A DNA stretch of 5,355 nt, taken from Bryobacterales bacterium. GTDB lineage: Bacteria; Acidobacteriota; Terriglobia; Bryobacterales; Bryobacteraceae. Under the pieces are notes generated by a model. The model was not told the origin of the DNA. It ran no database searches and saw nothing but the letters and a program-made list of their open reading frames with translations. The translations under genes were made by a program, and so were the position numbers. Location: contig JAEUQE010000375.1 of the NCBI GenBank assembly GCA_016789785.1, forward strand, positions 1 through 5,355. The letters are read 5' to 3'. Positions 5,349-5,355 of this stretch are shown piece after piece; position 1 is the first letter of the stretch, and each line of letters begins with the position of its first letter.

Positions 5349-5355
5349 AGTGGAT

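Overview
This is a G+C-rich bacterial chromosomal window with short intergenic gaps, overlapping operon genes and several non-ATG starts. The style of the two pterin-synthase paralogues, and a secreted cog3964-type amidohydrolase beside ordinary housekeeping genes, suggest an acidobacterium, perhaps of the Solibacter/Bryobacter group. That assignment rests on general resemblance, not on a search. No rRNA, tRNA, CRISPR array, IS element or phage gene is visible.

Layout: (1) 39-554, minus strand: coaD, phosphopantetheine adenylyltransferase, the penultimate step of coenzyme A synthesis. (2) 555-923: a 369-base divergent intergenic region that should hold the promoters of coaD and of the next gene. 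It contains a degraded direct repeat and a perfect 10-base palindrome. (3) 924-2237, plus strand: an exported metal-dependent amidohydrolase. (4) 2238-2599: a 362-base convergent gap with small inverted repeats and no convincing gene. (5) 5336 down to 2600, minus strand: a tight four-gene cluster read in the order polytopic membrane protein, PTPS/QueD-like paralogue A, PTPS/QueD-like paralogue B, folE. The junctions are a 4-base ATGA overlap, a 3-base gap, and a gap of a few bases, so co-transcription is very likely.

The cluster joins GTP cyclohydrolase I, which makes 7,8-dihydroneopterin triphosphate, to two tandem enzymes of the family that uses this product (6-pyruvoyl-tetrahydropterin synthase / 6-carboxy-tetrahydropterin synthase). 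The product could feed queuosine/preQ0, a tetrahydrobiopterin-like cofactor, or a folate bypass. The window carries no queC, queE, queF, sepiapterin reductase or fol gene that would decide.

The most interesting point is that the two paralogues look complementary. The downstream one keeps the catalytic cysteine but lacks the usual Asp of the GMVxD-type motif, while the upstream one keeps that Asp but has Ala where the cysteine should be. They may therefore have split functions or form a mixed oligomer. The unrecognised membrane protein that leads the operon is a candidate pteridine- or deazapurine-related membrane component, by context only.
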